Under the pieces are notes generated by a model. It had not been told where the DNA came from, searched no databases, and saw nothing but the letters and a program-made list of their open reading frames with translations. From positions 1 to 48,276 of the forward strand of contig JADGEB010000025.1 in the NCBI GenBank assembly GCA_016744595.1: DNA of 48,276 nucleotides. The letters are read 5' to 3'. Source of the DNA: Desulfuromusa sp. Its GTDB lineage: Bacteria > Desulfobacterota > Desulfuromonadia > Desulfuromonadales > Geopsychrobacteraceae. How positions within the stretch are numbered: position 1 is the stretch's first letter; every line of letters begins with the position of its first letter. Both the position numbers and the translations under genes were made by a program. Shown one piece after another: positions 27,253-35,382 of this stretch.

Positions 27253-28299
27253 ATGCTGAAATCACTGTTTTTAACAGGTCTGTTGTTTGTCCTGCTGCTT
27301 GTCTCCTGCGGTTATGCTGGACAGGTAAATTCTTTTATTTATCACCGTTTTGGTGAATCCCGTTATCCTTCGACCAATATATCTGCTGATATTTTTACTC
27401 AGCAACTTAAATATACAAAAGAACAGAATATTGATGTTATTTCTCTTGGCGAGGTAGCAGCACGCTTGGCTGATGGAAGGGTTCTCCCCGAACATGCTGT
27501 TTCATTTTGTGTCGATGATGCTTTTCGTTCGTTTTATGACATTGGTATGCCGATCATTCGTCAATACGACTTTCCGGTGACATTGTTTGTAAATACAGAT
27601 GCAGTCGGAACTTTCGGCTATTTAAGCTGGGATGAGCTTAAGGAGTTGGTAGCAGAAGGTGTAGAAATTGGCAACCATACTGCAAATCATGCCTATCTGG
27701 TTGAATTGCAGCCGGATGAGACCTATCAACAATGGCAAGGACGCATTAGGGATGATATTGAAAAAGCTCAACAGCAGTTTATGAAACATCTAGGTTTTAA
27801 ACCGACCCTGTTTGCCTACCCCTATGGGGAGTATTCAGCCGGTGTTGTGGAAATTATCAAAGGTGTCGGTTTTAAGGCGGCATTTGCTCAACAGTCCGGT
27901 GTTATTCATCCAGATCATAATCGTTATATTTTACCCCGTTTTCCGATGGGAGGGCCATTTGCAACCCTCAAAAGTTTTAAAGATAAACTCTCAATGCGAC
28001 CTCTGGTGGTAACTGGCGAAGATTCTTTTGATCCGGTGATAGAGGTTAATCCTCCGGTTTTACAGTTGCAGATTGAGGGGAAACAGATCGATCCACTTCG
28101 GTTTAATTGCTTTGTTCAGGGGGGGAACAAATGTTGGGTTGAGGCTGGTGAAGTTGGTGGCTATCGAGTTGTTGCCGAAGATCCACTGACTGGACGGCGT
28201 AATAAATACACCTTAACGTTGCAATCTAGACAGGGTGAATGGTTCTGGTATAGTCACCTTTGGATCAATGCAAAAAAACCGGCAAAAAAGAAAGAATAA
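27253..28299 (+). CDS. Polysaccharide deacetylase-family protein, secreted or lipoprotein
   Basis: A 348-residue exported protein. The N-terminus has a hydrophobic stretch ending in LLVSCGYAG, which fits a lipobox (Cys about 19) or an ordinary signal peptide. The NodB-type domain has FCVDDAF (variant of TFDDG), GNHTANH with the metal histidines, and AYPYGEYS. A C-terminal beta-rich region (about 240-348) of unknown role follows and ends in a Lys-rich tail. Family members remove N-acetyl groups from surface glycans such as poly-N-acetylglucosamine; the substrate here is not known. It lies 19 bases after the RSH gene. Confidence 0.85.
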   Translation: MLKSLFLTGLLFVLLLVSCGYAGQVNSFIYHRFGESRYPSTNISADIFTQQLKYTKEQNIDVISLGEVAARLADGRVLPEHAVSFCVDDAFRSFYDIGMPIIRQYDFPVTLFVNTDAVGTFGYLSWDELKELVAEGVEIGNHTANHAYLVELQPDETYQQWQGRIRDDIEKAQQQFMKHLGFKPTLFAYPYGEYSAGVVEIIKGVGFKAAFAQQSGVIHPDHNRYILPRFPMGGPFATLKSFKDKLSMRPLVVTGEDSFDPVIEVNPPVLQLQIEGKQIDPLRFNCFVQGGNKCWVEAGEVGGYRVVAEDPLTGRRNKYTLTLQSRQGEWFWYSHLWINAKKPAKKKE

Positions 28300-28319
28300 A
28301 CTGGATGGTCTGATCTTGA

Positions 28320-29225
28320 TTAGATGCTAATGGTGCGGAGTTTAGCGCTGGCAAAACGATTCAGTTTGTTCGAGCGAATCATCGCTTGTAGTTCTTTTAT
28401 ATAGTCTACTCCACGAATAGAATAGCGTAGCAGCCCTTCAGCTAATATCAGCCCTTCTGGGTTTTGTCCGGAAATTCTACTTTCAGCCCGTAATTTACGA
28501 AGGTGCAAATAGGCAGAGTGAGTATTCAGGTTGTGCAGGTAGGAACGTACTGAATCGTAGACGGTAGAAAACTTTTGAACTTCATATGTTTCCCCCTCAG
28601 GCCGGCCTTCTGGAACAATCCCTTGTCCTTGAATGAATGTCCATTCCCCAAAAAGATTATTAGCAACACGGGAAAAGCGCGAAGTTCCCCAAGCCGATTC
28701 GTTGGCCGCCTGTGCTAGCGCCAGATCAGCTGGAATGATATCAATTCGATTTAACAACCTTTTAATTGTTTGTTCTGGTTGAGCCACTTCATATTTGACT
28801 TTGTAACGTTTAGATAGTGTCGTTAAAATTTGTTCTTGGGACTCATCGAGTGATTTTAACTCAGCTAGATGCTGATTTGTTTTTAGTAATTGCTCCCTCT
28901 CAACGCGAATTTCATCATTGGCGAGCAAAATCATTGGCAGTAAGGATTTAAAGAATATTGATTTACGCTGTTTGCTAGATTGAATTTTGTTGAGGTCACC
29001 AGGAAGATTTTGCAAAATCAGAGGGGGAACGCCATTTTCCAGTGCATCAATTTGATAGCTATACCTCTGAAACTCTGATTCCAGGTCTTGGTAGAAGTCC
29101 AGTCCAATAATTTGAATATCTGGACCCTCATAGATAGGAGCACTACTACTGGTAACGCTTGTCAGTAACAGGCTGAATCCTAAAAAAAATGATATGATGA
29201 TTTTGTTTGCATTTAAATTGATCAT
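28320..29225 (-). CDS. Bax-like glucosaminidase-domain protein
   Basis: About 301 residues from the ATG at 29225, whose N-terminus (INLNANKIIISFFLGFSLLL) is a signal peptide; an upstream in-frame start at 29276 would put 17 charged residues ahead of it. The C-terminal part resembles the glucosaminidase (GH73-like) domain of E. coli Bax: DLALAQAANESAWGTSRFS, with the catalytic Glu in NESAWG, then NNLFGEWTF and SVRSYLHNLNTHSAY. It probably cleaves peptidoglycan glycan strands in the periplasm. It is convergent with the deacetylase gene and divergent from yjbQ. Confidence 0.85.
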   Translation of the reverse strand: MINLNANKIIISFFLGFSLLLTSVTSSSAPIYEGPDIQIIGLDFYQDLESEFQRYSYQIDALENGVPPLILQNLPGDLNKIQSSKQRKSIFFKSLLPMILLANDEIRVEREQLLKTNQHLAELKSLDESQEQILTTLSKRYKVKYEVAQPEQTIKRLLNRIDIIPADLALAQAANESAWGTSRFSRVANNLFGEWTFIQGQGIVPEGRPEGETYEVQKFSTVYDSVRSYLHNLNTHSAYLHLRKLRAESRISGQNPEGLILAEGLLRYSIRGVDYIKELQAMIRSNKLNRFASAKLRTISI

Positions 29226-29385
29226 GGGCTCACTGGAATCAATGGTTTGTCGATCTGCTTTGATGAAGCATGGCATTTATATAGAAACACTTGGCTTCTG
29301 TCAACCTGCGATAGGGTTAAAATTCCTTATTTATCAATAGCTTTGATGACTTTAATATTCTTTTTAACTTTTGTAGGAGAGATCA

Positions 29386-29805
29386 ATGAAATCATTCAGA
29401 AAAGAACTATGGTTTGAAATTTCTACTCGTCGCGGATTTAGTAACATTACGACCCATGTAGAAAACTGTTTGCATGAAAGTGGTATACGTGAAGGCATGT
29501 TGTTATGTAATGCGATGCATATTACCGCTTCTGTTTTTATTAATGATGATGAGTCGGGTTTACATCGGGATTATGAACGGTGGTTAGAGCAATTGGCACC
29601 ACATGAACCTTTAAATCTTTATCATCATAACAATACTGGAGAAGATAATGGCGATGCCCACCTGAAAAGGATGGTTATGGGAAGGGAAGTTGTCGTGGCA
29701 GTGACAGACGGCGAACTTGATTTTGGTCCATGGGAGCAGATATTTTATGGTGAATTTGATGGTAGGCGTAAAAAAAGGGTTCTAGTGAAAATTATTGGTG
29801 AATGA
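29386..29805 (+). CDS. yjbQ: YjbQ/UPF0047 family protein
   Basis: A 139-residue member of the small conserved YjbQ family, whose cellular role is unsettled; weak thiamin phosphate synthase activity has been reported for a homologue. Seen: the N-terminal strand [17 protein letters not shown], the family motifs [39 protein letters not shown], and the C-terminal [19 protein letters not shown]. The conserved His and Asp residues could bind metal. A Shine-Dalgarno (GTAGGAGAG) precedes the ATG. It is a single gene between the glucosaminidase and the ferritin-like gene. Confidence 0.92.
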   Translation: MKSFRKELWFEISTRRGFSNITTHVENCLHESGIREGMLLCNAMHITASVFINDDESGLHRDYERWLEQLAPHEPLNLYHHNNTGEDNGDAHLKRMVMGREVVVAVTDGELDFGPWEQIFYGEFDGRRKKRVLVKIIGE

Positions 29806-29934
29806 CTCTGTAAGATTAGTTATGTTAATATTTACCTGCCGTTGTGATTTTGATAGAGTATCAAGATATGAATGCTCTTAATGATATTTTTGTTTGTAGT
29901 TGTTATTGATTAATTTGACTAACAGGAGACGATT

Positions 29935-30411
29935 ATGGGTTTAGAAGAAGGTGTTTGTTACACATATGAAGCCGCCCTTGAAAAGGCGATTGAGATGGAA
30001 GAAGAGGGTTTTCGTAATTATCTCCACGCCATTTCTGTTGTGACAGATCGTCAGGCTAAAGCGATCTTGCGTGAAGCTGCTATTGAGGAGTTAAATCATA
30101 AACAGCGCTTGGAAATGGCACTGTTGGACGGCCATGATCATGATGTCGCCGAGTTGCAGCAAGAGATTCCTTCGATGAATTTAAATTATGTTTTTGAGCA
30201 AAGAGAAATAGCCCCAGATGCAGATGCCAGAACTGCCTTAGCTCATGCCATCTTTTTGGAAAAATGTGCTGTAGATTTTTATAAAAGCCTGATGAGTGGT
30301 TGTGAAGGGGCACCAATGGCTGTCTTGTTTCAACGTTTACTAGCTGATGAAACCCGCCATCTTGGTAATCTTGAAGACTTTTATGAGAAATATTTTTTGA
30401 CTGAAAATTAA
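29935..30411 (+). CDS. Rubrerythrin/ferritin-like diiron protein
   Basis: A 158-residue four-helix-bundle protein. Likely metal ligands lie in EMEEEGFRNY (helix 1), EELNHKQRL (ExxH, helix 2), LEKCAVDFY (helix 3) and DETRHLGNLEDFY (helix 4). There is no rubredoxin domain, so it is a rubrerythrin-like ferritin-fold protein, commonly tied to peroxide reduction or iron handling in anaerobes. The ATG has AGGAG upstream and a terminator follows, so it is a single-gene unit. Confidence 0.85.
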   Translation: MGLEEGVCYTYEAALEKAIEMEEEGFRNYLHAISVVTDRQAKAILREAAIEELNHKQRLEMALLDGHDHDVAELQQEIPSMNLNYVFEQREIAPDADARTALAHAIFLEKCAVDFYKSLMSGCEGAPMAVLFQRLLADETRHLGNLEDFYEKYFLTEN

Positions 30412-30444
30412 TCAAATAGATCAGTATTTAAACTTAGTTTATTT

Positions 30445-30476
30445 AAAGGGTCTTTCCGTTGGGAAGATCCTTTTTT
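30445..30476 (+). terminator. Rho-independent terminator after the ferritin-like gene
   Basis: AAAGGGTCTTTCC pairs with GGAAGATCCTTT around GTTG with one bulge, followed by a T-run. Confidence 0.85.
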
Positions 30477-30516
30477 GTTGCTCAGACACTTAAAAAAATT
30501 CTTATAATCCTAATTG

Positions 30517-30544
30517 TTGAAATAGTTTCAAATTTTGTTATATT
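30517..30544 (+). promoter_or_regulatory. Sigma-70-like promoter for the small membrane protein
   Basis: TTGAAA (30517) and TATATT (30539) are 16 bases apart. They lie just after the preceding terminator and about 30 bases before the small ORF, defining an independent unit. Confidence 0.5.
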
Positions 30545-30573
30545 AAATAAAACATCGTTTGTTTGGAGATTTT

Positions 30574-30795
30574 ATGGATGTTGATTTAATAAAGGCTTTG
30601 TTTTCAGTGTATGTGGTTGGTGTTTCTCTTCTTCGTATACTTGATGAGAATGAATATTTTCGTTTGACTGCAATGAAGAAAATTTGGGGTTGTAGTCGGG
30701 GGTTGATGTTGCATTTTTTGACAAATGTAATTATTCCGCTGCTATTTGCAATTGTTTACCTATGTCGTGGTATTCTATCTATGGCGACATTTTAG
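30574..30795 (+). CDS. Small two-helix membrane protein of unknown function
   Basis: A 73-residue protein beginning MDVDLIKALF. Two hydrophobic segments (about residues 5-24 and 44-66) flank a charged turn (DENEYFRLTAMKK). I do not recognise the family. That it is a real gene rests on context: a promoter-like pair upstream, GGAGA four to five bases before the ATG, and a dedicated terminator after the stop, all within about 340 bases and independent of both neighbours. Confidence 0.55.
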   Translation: MDVDLIKALFSVYVVGVSLLRILDENEYFRLTAMKKIWGCSRGLMLHFLTNVIIPLLFAIVYLCRGILSMATF

Positions 30796-30817
30796 AAGTT
30801 TGTATATATTTTGAAGG

Positions 30818-30852
30818 AAAGCCTGTTCTGCTTTGCAGTGCGGGCTTTTTTA
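30818..30852 (+). terminator. Rho-independent terminator after the small membrane protein
   Basis: AAAGCCTGTTCTGC pairs with GCAGTGCGGGCTTT (a few G-U or mismatched positions) around a short T loop, followed by T's. It insulates htpG from the upstream gene. Confidence 0.8.
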
Positions 30853-30881
30853 TTGAAAAAAATCATAAATGACTGTTGTGC

Positions 30882-30910
30882 TTGACAAAAACTCTAGAGA
30901 TTTTTATCTT
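30882..30910 (+). promoter_or_regulatory. Sigma-70-like promoter of htpG
   Basis: TTGACA (30882) and TATCTT (30905) with exactly 17 bases between; the spacer contains the 8-base palindrome CTCTAGAG. I see neither a CIRCE element nor a clear sigma-32 pattern. Confidence 0.65.
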
Positions 30911-30956
30911 TCCGCACACAAAAAAGCTAATCATCATCCTATAGGAGAACTAGATA

Positions 30957-32795
30957 ATGTCTGACAAGGTAGAAAAAGAAGAGGGTAGTATTTCAATCCA
31001 TACGGAAAACATCTTTCCAATCATCAAGAAATGGTTGTATAGCGATAAAGATATTTTCTTGCGTGAATTGGTTTCTAATGCTGTTGATGCAATTCATAAG
31101 CTGCAAAATGTCAATCTGATTGAAGGGTTACAGATTGCTGATGAATATAAGGTCAATATCCATATTGATAAAGAGGCAGGAACTTTGACTGTCACTGATA
31201 ATGGAATCGGCATGACGGCTGAGGAGGTTCGCAAATATATTAATCAGGTGGCATTTTCATCGGCCGAAGATTTTATTGAGAAATTTAAGGATCTTGAAGA
31301 TAAAAATCAGATTATCGGCCATTTTGGTCTAGGTTTTTATTCCAGTTTTATGGTTGCGGATCATGTTGAGATACGTACGCTTTCCTATCAGGAGGACGCT
31401 GAAGCGGTACACTGGAATTGTGAAGGTACAACTACTTACAGCTTGGAACCTATAGATAAAAAAGAACGCGGTACTGAAATTATCCTTCATTTGAATGAAG
31501 ATGAAAAAGAATTCTTAGAGGCCGATTCTGTTAGTGAAGTACTAAAAAAGTTTTGTAATTTTTTGCCAGTCTCCATCACTCTTGAAGGGGAAGAGATCAA
31601 CGATAAAAATCCTCTTTGGACTAGGAGTGCGTCAGAAATCAGTGATGATGAATATAAAGAGTTTTATCGTAAACTTTATCCTATGTCCGCTGATCCCTTA
31701 TTCTGGATTCATTTGAACATCGATTTCCCTTTTAATCTAAAGGGGATTGTCTATTTTCCACATCTGACTAACGAGTTTGATGTCACTAAAAGTAACATCA
31801 GCTTGTTCTGTAATCAGGTTTTTGTTTCTGATAATACCCCAGAGCTGATTCCAGAATTTCTGACCCCACTACAAGGCTGTTTGGATGCTCCTGATTTGCC
31901 GCTCAACGTTTCTCGAAGTTATCTACAGAATGACCCTCAGGTACGAAAAATTCGTGAGGTTATTAGTGGACGTGTTGCTGCTAAAATTGTTGATCTCGCA
32001 AAAAAAGACCGTGATGTATTTGAGCCAATCTGGGAGGATATCCATTCCTTTATCAAGTATGGAATGATGCGTGAAGACAAGTTTTACGAGAAGGTAAAGG
32101 ATTCGGTCATTTATCGTGCTACAGGTGACGATAGGTACACAACTTTGCCTGATTATCTTGAGCGTGGTAAAGATAAGCATGAAAATAAGGTTTATTATGC
32201 CAATGATGAGGGGACTCAAGCCACTTATTTGAAGCTCTTTAAATCACAGGGTATGGAAGTATTGATTCTGGATGCAATGATTGACAATCATTTTATGCAA
32301 TTTCTCGAGTCAAAAAATACCGATCTGAAATTTGAACGGGTAGATTCTGACATTACTGAAAATCTACTTGAAGCAGATCCCAGTCAGAAAATTGTCGAGG
32401 GTGCAGACAATAAGACTAAGGGTGAAAAGATCGAGCAGATTTTCAAAGATGGCCTCGATATCAAGGGTTTGACGATTCGAATTGAAACACTTAAAGATGA
32501 TAGCGTTCCGGGGATGATTCTGCTGAATGAACAATCCCGCCGTTTTAAGGAAATGACCCATATGATGGGACAGGGTGATATGCCTGATATGTTTTCTGAC
32601 CACACCCTTATGATCAATACTGCGAGTCCAGCTGTTGAAAAAGTACTCAAGTTGCAGGATGAGGGTGATACCGAATCTGCAACTATGCTGATAGATCAAA
32701 TTTATGACTTGGCAATGTTATCACATCAGGCGATCAGTAAAGAGCGTATGGCAGGCTTCCTTGAGCGGAGTGGTAAGTTGCTTGGGATGATCTGA
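30957..32795 (+). CDS. htpG: Chaperone protein HtpG (Hsp90)
   Basis: A 612-residue cytoplasmic Hsp90 chaperone. GHKL ATPase motifs are present: FLRELVSNAVDAIHKL (N-box), VTDNGIGMT, and IGHFGLGFYSSFMVAD (lid and G2). The middle domain has LPLNVSRSYLQNDPQVRKI, whose Arg contacts the ATP phosphate, and the C-terminal dimerisation region ends in LLGMI. The length is close to E. coli HtpG (624). AGGAGA precedes the ATG, and the gene has its own promoter. A palindromic element starts at its stop codon. Confidence 0.97.
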   Translation: MSDKVEKEEGSISIHTENIFPIIKKWLYSDKDIFLRELVSNAVDAIHKLQNVNLIEGLQIADEYKVNIHIDKEAGTLTVTDNGIGMTAEEVRKYINQVAFSSAEDFIEKFKDLEDKNQIIGHFGLGFYSSFMVADHVEIRTLSYQEDAEAVHWNCEGTTTYSLEPIDKKERGTEIILHLNEDEKEFLEADSVSEVLKKFCNFLPVSITLEGEEINDKNPLWTRSASEISDDEYKEFYRKLYPMSADPLFWIHLNIDFPFNLKGIVYFPHLTNEFDVTKSNISLFCNQVFVSDNTPELIPEFLTPLQGCLDAPDLPLNVSRSYLQNDPQVRKIREVISGRVAAKIVDLAKKDRDVFEPIWEDIHSFIKYGMMREDKFYEKVKDSVIYRATGDDRYTTLPDYLERGKDKHENKVYYANDEGTQATYLKLFKSQGMEVLILDAMIDNHFMQFLESKNTDLKFERVDSDITENLLEADPSQKIVEGADNKTKGEKIEQIFKDGLDIKGLTIRIETLKDDSVPGMILLNEQSRRFKEMTHMMGQGDMPDMFSDHTLMINTASPAVEKVLKLQDEGDTESATMLIDQIYDLAMLSHQAISKERMAGFLERSGKLLGMI

Positions 32796-32919
32796 TAGCT
32801 TCGCAAAAAAATACGACCTCCGGCGTTGTAATAATGTTTCAGGATTTTGACATACTATTGTATGCCTTCACCCCTGAAACATTATTACGCCTTGGGGGGG
32901 GGGATTTTGCTTAGCTATC
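32793..32919. repeat. Palindromic intergenic element, copy B (127 bp)
   Basis: It begins at the htpG stop (TGATAGCTTCGCAAAA) and ends TTTTGCTTAGCTATC; counting the next base, the ends pair at 14 of 16 positions. Inside, GTAATAATGTTTCAGG and CCTGAAACATTATTAC are a perfect 16-base inverted repeat. It equals copy A (21480-21606) in length and end sequence. It contains a run of 10 G's. Confidence 0.65.
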
Positions 32920-32949
32920 ACGTTCTTTGTTGATAGCATAATGATAGAT

Positions 32950-33435
32950 TTACAGAGAATCTGTGTCTAATTGCCCTGTTTGTCTTAGCGCTTCATAGAG
33001 AATAATTGCTGCTGAATTTGCCAGGTTTAAACTCCGAACAGCCGGAGAGAAGATTGGAATCAATATTGCCTGCTTACTTTCAGTAGCAAGGAGCTCTTCT
33101 GGTAAGCCTAGGGTTTCCTTGCCGAAAACGAAAAAATCACCAGTATTAAAATTGGCATTAGTGTAACTTTTTGTCGCCTTTTTTGAGGTATACCAAAAAC
33201 ACCCCTGAGGATACTCTTGTTGTAGCTGTTGCAAAGATTCCCAACGATGTAGTTTGACTTCAGGCCAATAGTCAAGCCCTGCTCGTTTCAGGTGTTTGTC
33301 ATCAAGGGAAAAACCGAGCTTGCCAACTAAATGGAGGTGAGCACCAGTCGCCGCACAAAGACGCCCAATATTCCCTGTATTTGGTGGGATTTCAGGTTCA
33401 ATCAGGACAATATGAAAAGGGTATTTTGTTTCCAT
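32950..33435 (-). CDS. trmL: tRNA (cytidine/uridine-34-2'-O)-methyltransferase TrmL
   Basis: About 161 residues from the ATG at 33435 (an in-frame GTG at 33453 is possible but gives an atypical start). It is a SPOUT methyltransferase acting on wobble C34/U34 of two tRNA-Leu isoacceptors. Seen: IVLIEPEIPPNTGNIGRLCA at the N-terminus, FGKETLGLPEELL, and the knot motif SPAVRSLNLANSAAIILYEALRQ. The family length is about 157. It is transcribed opposite to htpG and lies just after the small protein gene, perhaps in the same transcript. Confidence 0.94.
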   Translation of the reverse strand: METKYPFHIVLIEPEIPPNTGNIGRLCAATGAHLHLVGKLGFSLDDKHLKRAGLDYWPEVKLHRWESLQQLQQEYPQGCFWYTSKKATKSYTNANFNTGDFFVFGKETLGLPEELLATESKQAILIPIFSPAVRSLNLANSAAIILYEALRQTGQLDTDSL

Positions 33436-33480
33436 GGCGCGGCACCATAACACAACGCACCTTCAGCAGAAAGACAGAAG

Positions 33481-33714
33481 TCAGAAGTTTGCGAAAATCT
33501 CTGTCAGTTCACTGGGCATGACGACCTCATGTTCGCGACGTTCGATTGTTTCATAATTACGTGAGTTCCTTTTGCGGATTTTATCTGTCTCAATATTGAC
33601 CCAACCATCTTTCCTTTTAAATTGTTTGATTTCACCAAGCTCTATCATTCTTCCAAGCATGAAATCCTTAATCATATCGTGTCTGCCATTGGGGTAAATC
33701 ACAGAAATAAGCAT
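33481..33714 (-). CDS. Small conserved protein, similar to GSU3473-type family
   Basis: A 77-residue protein: MLISVIYPNGRHDMIKDFML, then LGEIKQFKRKDGWVNI and an Arg-rich segment. The pattern VxYxxGxxxMV...IxxFxRxDGWV resembles small proteins I associate with Geobacter and relatives (GSU3473 family). No function is known to me. AAGGAG lies just upstream of the ATG (minus strand). It may be cotranscribed with trmL, whose start is 46 bases downstream. Confidence 0.7.
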   Translation of the reverse strand: MLISVIYPNGRHDMIKDFMLGRMIELGEIKQFKRKDGWVNIETDKIRKRNSRNYETIERREHEVVMPSELTEIFANF

Positions 33715-33967
33715 TGTGACGTTTTCTCCTTACATATAATAGAATTCATTCACCCTCGTTTTAAGAGACATGCAATAAGTTTACCGACTTGTAATTACTC
33801 AGAATAAAGGCGTTTTTTTTAAATAATAGCGGTATTGTCAGAATTTTTTACAGTGAATCGTATTAAAGGGGTAGGTGGTGACTCTGTTTTTCTTAAGCAC
33901 TGTCGATGTGGTTTTCAGTTGCATGTATTTTTAGATTGTTTGGCAAAGTGAGAAGGGGGCAGAGAGA

Positions 33968-34006
33968 GCATGCAATGGGCGGACTGATCGACCACCCATT
34001 GCATGC
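33968..34006. terminator. 12-bp perfect hairpin at the metY 3' end
   Basis: GCATGCAATGGG and CCCATTGCATGC pair perfectly around a 15-base loop, starting six bases beyond the metY stop (minus strand). No T-tract follows, so termination may be factor-dependent, or the hairpin may protect the mRNA end. Confidence 0.55.
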
Positions 34007-34012
34007 GATAAA

Positions 34013-35299
34013 TCAAGACTTTTGGCTGTCTTCAAGGGCTTGATCAACATCAGCTATGATGTCTTCAATGTGCTCAATTCCAATCGACAGGCGAATCAAA
34101 TCTGGAGAGACCCCGGATTTTTTCTGCTGCTCTTCTGATAGCTGTCGATGTGTTGTGCTCGCAGGATGTAGGACACAAGAGCGTGCATCCCCGACATGGA
34201 CGACCATCGCGATTAGCCGACACGCTTCCATAAAGGCCATACCAGCTGTACGTCCACCCTTGATGCCAAATGTGAGAACACCACTAGCACCGTAATCAAG
34301 ATATTTTTTTGTCAGTTTGAAACTTGGATGGCTTTTCAGCCCAGGATAATTAACCCATGAGACAGCTGGATGGTTTTCGAGGTGGTTTGCCAAGGCCAGA
34401 GCATTATCACTATGGCGCTCCATGCGTAGGTGTAAGGTTGTCAGTCCATGGTTGAAAAGAAAGGAGTTTTGTGGCGCTGGCGTTGTTCCCAGGTCGCGCA
34501 TGAGTTGGGCACGTGCTTTAACAATATAAGCCAAGTTTCCGAATTTTTCTGTGTAAACTAGACCATGATAAGATGGATCTGGGGAACAGAGTTCTGGGTA
34601 TTTTTCTTTATTCCAGTTGAAATTACCACTGTCGACAATCACTCCACCAACACTGGTTCCATGCCCATCAATATATTTTGTTGCCGAGTGAATGACAATG
34701 TTGGCACCATGTTCTATAGGACGGCACAGATGAGGTGAGGCCAGGGTGTTATCAATAATTAGAGGTACGGCCATATCTTGGCTGATCGTACTGAATTTAT
34801 CAAAGTCGAGGATGTTCAGTCCGGGATTGCCGATTGTTTCAGCAAATAAGCAACGGGTATTTTCTTTAAATGCCTTTTTGATTTCATCAATCGAGGCATC
34901 GGGATCAACAAAAGTGACTTCAATACCTAGTTTTGGAAATGTATTGGAAAAAAGAGAAAAAGTTCCACCGTAAAGGGTGCTGGCTGTAACAATGTGTTGG
35001 CCTGCTTGGCAGATATTTAATATTGACAGAGTTGATGCTGCTTGACCAGATGAAGTCGCTAATGCAGCAACGCCACCTTCCATCAAAGCAATTTTCTCTT
35101 CGAAAACACTTGTCGTCGGGTTTCCAAGGCGAGTATACATAGGGTCGGCACAATCAAGATCAAAAAGTTGCGCCATATGTTCGGCACTATCATATTTAAA
35201 TGTTGTGCTCTGATGGATTGGTGCTGTCCTTGGTTCGGCCGCTTTTGGGCGATAATTTCCTTGAACTGCTTGTGTTTCAATGCGCCTATTATCTGACAT
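34013..35299 (-). CDS. metY: O-acetylhomoserine sulfhydrylase (Cys/Met metabolism PLP enzyme)
   Basis: About 428 residues from the ATG at 35299, chosen because AGGAG lies six bases upstream and because the length matches the family; the frame is open to 35371. It makes homocysteine from O-acetylhomoserine and sulfide. Seen: IHQSTTFKYDSAEH, YTRLGNPTT, the EGGVAALATSSGQAA helix, and the PLP-lysine motif HSATKYIDGHGTSVGGV. The length, TSSGQAA and the long C-terminal part point to MetY rather than MetB/MetC. It is divergent from rqcH, with about 80 bases between the starts. No SAM riboswitch fits in that gap. Confidence 0.92.
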   Translation of the reverse strand: MSDNRRIETQAVQGNYRPKAAEPRTAPIHQSTTFKYDSAEHMAQLFDLDCADPMYTRLGNPTTSVFEEKIALMEGGVAALATSSGQAASTLSILNICQAGQHIVTASTLYGGTFSLFSNTFPKLGIEVTFVDPDASIDEIKKAFKENTRCLFAETIGNPGLNILDFDKFSTISQDMAVPLIIDNTLASPHLCRPIEHGANIVIHSATKYIDGHGTSVGGVIVDSGNFNWNKEKYPELCSPDPSYHGLVYTEKFGNLAYIVKARAQLMRDLGTTPAPQNSFLFNHGLTTLHLRMERHSDNALALANHLENHPAVSWVNYPGLKSHPSFKLTKKYLDYGASGVLTFGIKGGRTAGMAFMEACRLIAMVVHVGDARSCVLHPASTTHRQLSEEQQKKSGVSPDLIRLSIGIEHIEDIIADVDQALEDSQKS

Positions 35300-35382
35300 C
35301 ATTATCTCCTCATTTAATGAAATTCTTGGGATATTAGCAGATTGAATCTCAGAGTGGTAGAAAAAGGTCATGATTCCTGATT

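Noticed and set aside
35300..35382. SAM riboswitch upstream of metY
   Set aside because: The gap to the divergent rqcH start is only about 80 bases and shows no fitting stems.
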